Positions 38,847 through 39,840 of a stretch of 39,840 nt of DNA are shown here, piece after piece. Positions within the stretch are counted from its first letter, which is position 1. Every line of letters starts with the position of its first letter. A model generated the notes under the pieces. The model was given only the letters and a program-made list of their open reading frames with translations. It made no database searches and was not told the DNA's origin. A program made the position numbers and the translations under genes. The DNA is from Candidatus Thioglobus sp. GTDB lineage: Bacteria > Pseudomonadota > Gammaproteobacteria > PS1 > Pseudothioglobaceae. The DNA lies in contig NZ_JAQWSS010000115.1 in NCBI RefSeq assembly GCF_029243085.1, positions 1 to 39,840 of the forward strand. Direction: 5' to 3'.

Positions 38847-39830
38847 ATGTTAAATCCTATTTTTACTGAACAAAAATCATTCGAACAAGCGTTTTCAAAA
38901 GGATTAGAATCAATGCTAGAGCATGATGAGTTGGGTGTTTTCATCTTGGTGTTAGCCAATACGCTCGCTGATGAAAAATTGTGGCGTCAATTTAAACCTA
39001 CCTTAATCACTAAGTTTGAGCAGTTAAAAGCAGGTGATATTGCCGGATCTGAAGATGATGTAGCGGTGTTTAATCAATTACTTGATTTAGATCTAAATAA
39101 TCTTGAGATTACCAAATATAAAACGCTAGGCGGCTTTGAACTGCAATATAATCCACTGCGTGCATTGCGCCCACAAAGAATGTCTAAGGCAAAAACCACT
39201 GGAATGAGTTTAGATTTTGACGTCGATGGTTTTAACTTTAACAAGTCTTTTTTACAAACAGAAATCTTCTGGAAAGGTAATTTTTTCGCTAAAAATATTG
39301 CTCTTTTTTATAATAAATTTCCCTTTGCTAAACTACATGGACTAGTTGTCGTTGAACCGGAAAAACAACACCCACAACTACTTACACCAGAACTTCATCA
39401 GTTTGCCTGGATGATGGCTAATAGTGTTGGTTTAAATATTAAGGGCTTTACTTTGGCTTACAATTCTTATGGCGCTTACGCTTCGGTTAATCATTTTCAT
39501 TTACAGTGCTTTGTTAGAGAGACACCATTGCCTATCGAAAACAACGAAAAGTATCCCTTGGTTAATCATTGGTTTAATTCGGTTGGTGATGCTTGGGAGT
39601 TTATTGAAAGTCTACATCGTGACAACCAACCCTACCATTTAATCTATCGTGATCAGGCTATTTTGTGTATTGTGCGTCAAAGACAAGACGATTACCAACA
39701 TGCCGACTGGACTTCAGGCTACGCCTGGTATGAAGCATGTGGCGGACTAAGCACTTCTACTTTAAATGATTTTGACCAACTAACCGAACAGCAACTCAAT
39801 AATGAACTATTAAAACTTAAAATAACCTAA
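38847..39830 (+). CDS. HIT/GalT-superfamily-like protein (nucleotidyl transferase/phosphorylase-like) of unknown function
   Basis: Motif ASVNHFHLQCFV (HxHxQ) as in GalT/GDP-hexose phosphorylase-like enzymes; upstream NKFPFAKLHGLVVVEPEKQHPQLL resembles the HIT-fold strand region. Confidence 0.6.
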   Translation: MLNPIFTEQKSFEQAFSKGLESMLEHDELGVFILVLANTLADEKLWRQFKPTLITKFEQLKAGDIAGSEDDVAVFNQLLDLDLNNLEITKYKTLGGFELQYNPLRALRPQRMSKAKTTGMSLDFDVDGFNFNKSFLQTEIFWKGNFFAKNIALFYNKFPFAKLHGLVVVEPEKQHPQLLTPELHQFAWMMANSVGLNIKGFTLAYNSYGAYASVNHFHLQCFVRETPLPIENNEKYPLVNHWFNSVGDAWEFIESLHRDNQPYHLIYRDQAILCIVRQRQDDYQHADWTSGYAWYEACGGLSTSTLNDFDQLTEQQLNNELLKLKIT

Positions 39831-39840
39831 GCCTTTATTG

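Noticed and set aside
1-39840. Mobile elements, CRISPR arrays, tRNA/rRNA genes, prophage or defence island
   Set aside because: Intergenic spaces are short; no transposase/integrase, repeat-spacer array, cloverleaf or rRNA-like segment was recognised by eye. A tRNAscan/cmsearch run would be decisive.

Overview
This is a compact, AT-rich, gene-dense chromosomal window from a bacterium, probably a gammaproteobacterium. Gene content and order recall streamlined sulfur-oxidizer relatives, but that lineage guess is inference only. No rRNA, tRNA, CRISPR array, prophage or transposon was recognised. Blocks in order: (1) a minus-strand nitrate-assimilation operon, nirB - narK-type transporter - PP2C/Ser-Thr kinase fusion - truncated nasA running off the left edge; (2) a molybdenum cofactor cluster, moaE, mobA, moeA, moaC, moaA, moaD, mog; (3) cnoX-like chaperedoxin, LysR regulator, TauE/SafE, purU, argJ; (4) a ferric-iron ABC transporter (C-A-B order) with two Fur-box-like palindromes, and a divergent CDF transporter; (5) ruvC, thioredoxin, yffB/ArsC-like, small membrane proteins, dtd, glyS; (6) minC - DUF2384 (MbcA/ParS-like) - tolA - tolR - tolQ - ybgC - ruvB - lolB; (7) hemA, prfA, znuB-like, fur, bamE-like with a coiled-coil tail, ccmA, ccmB; (8) metK, ahcY and an HxHxQ-motif HIT/GalT-like protein. 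The most interesting signals are non-coding. The nirB leader carries two AxxGxx hexaloop hairpins (ANTAR/NasT-type antitermination) interleaved with two terminator-like hairpins. The metK leader has a SAM-II-type riboswitch with an extra hairpin in its 3' joining segment and a terminator. The ahcY leader has an SAH-type riboswitch. In addition, all six tail-to-tail gene pairs overlap or are separated by only 2 bp.
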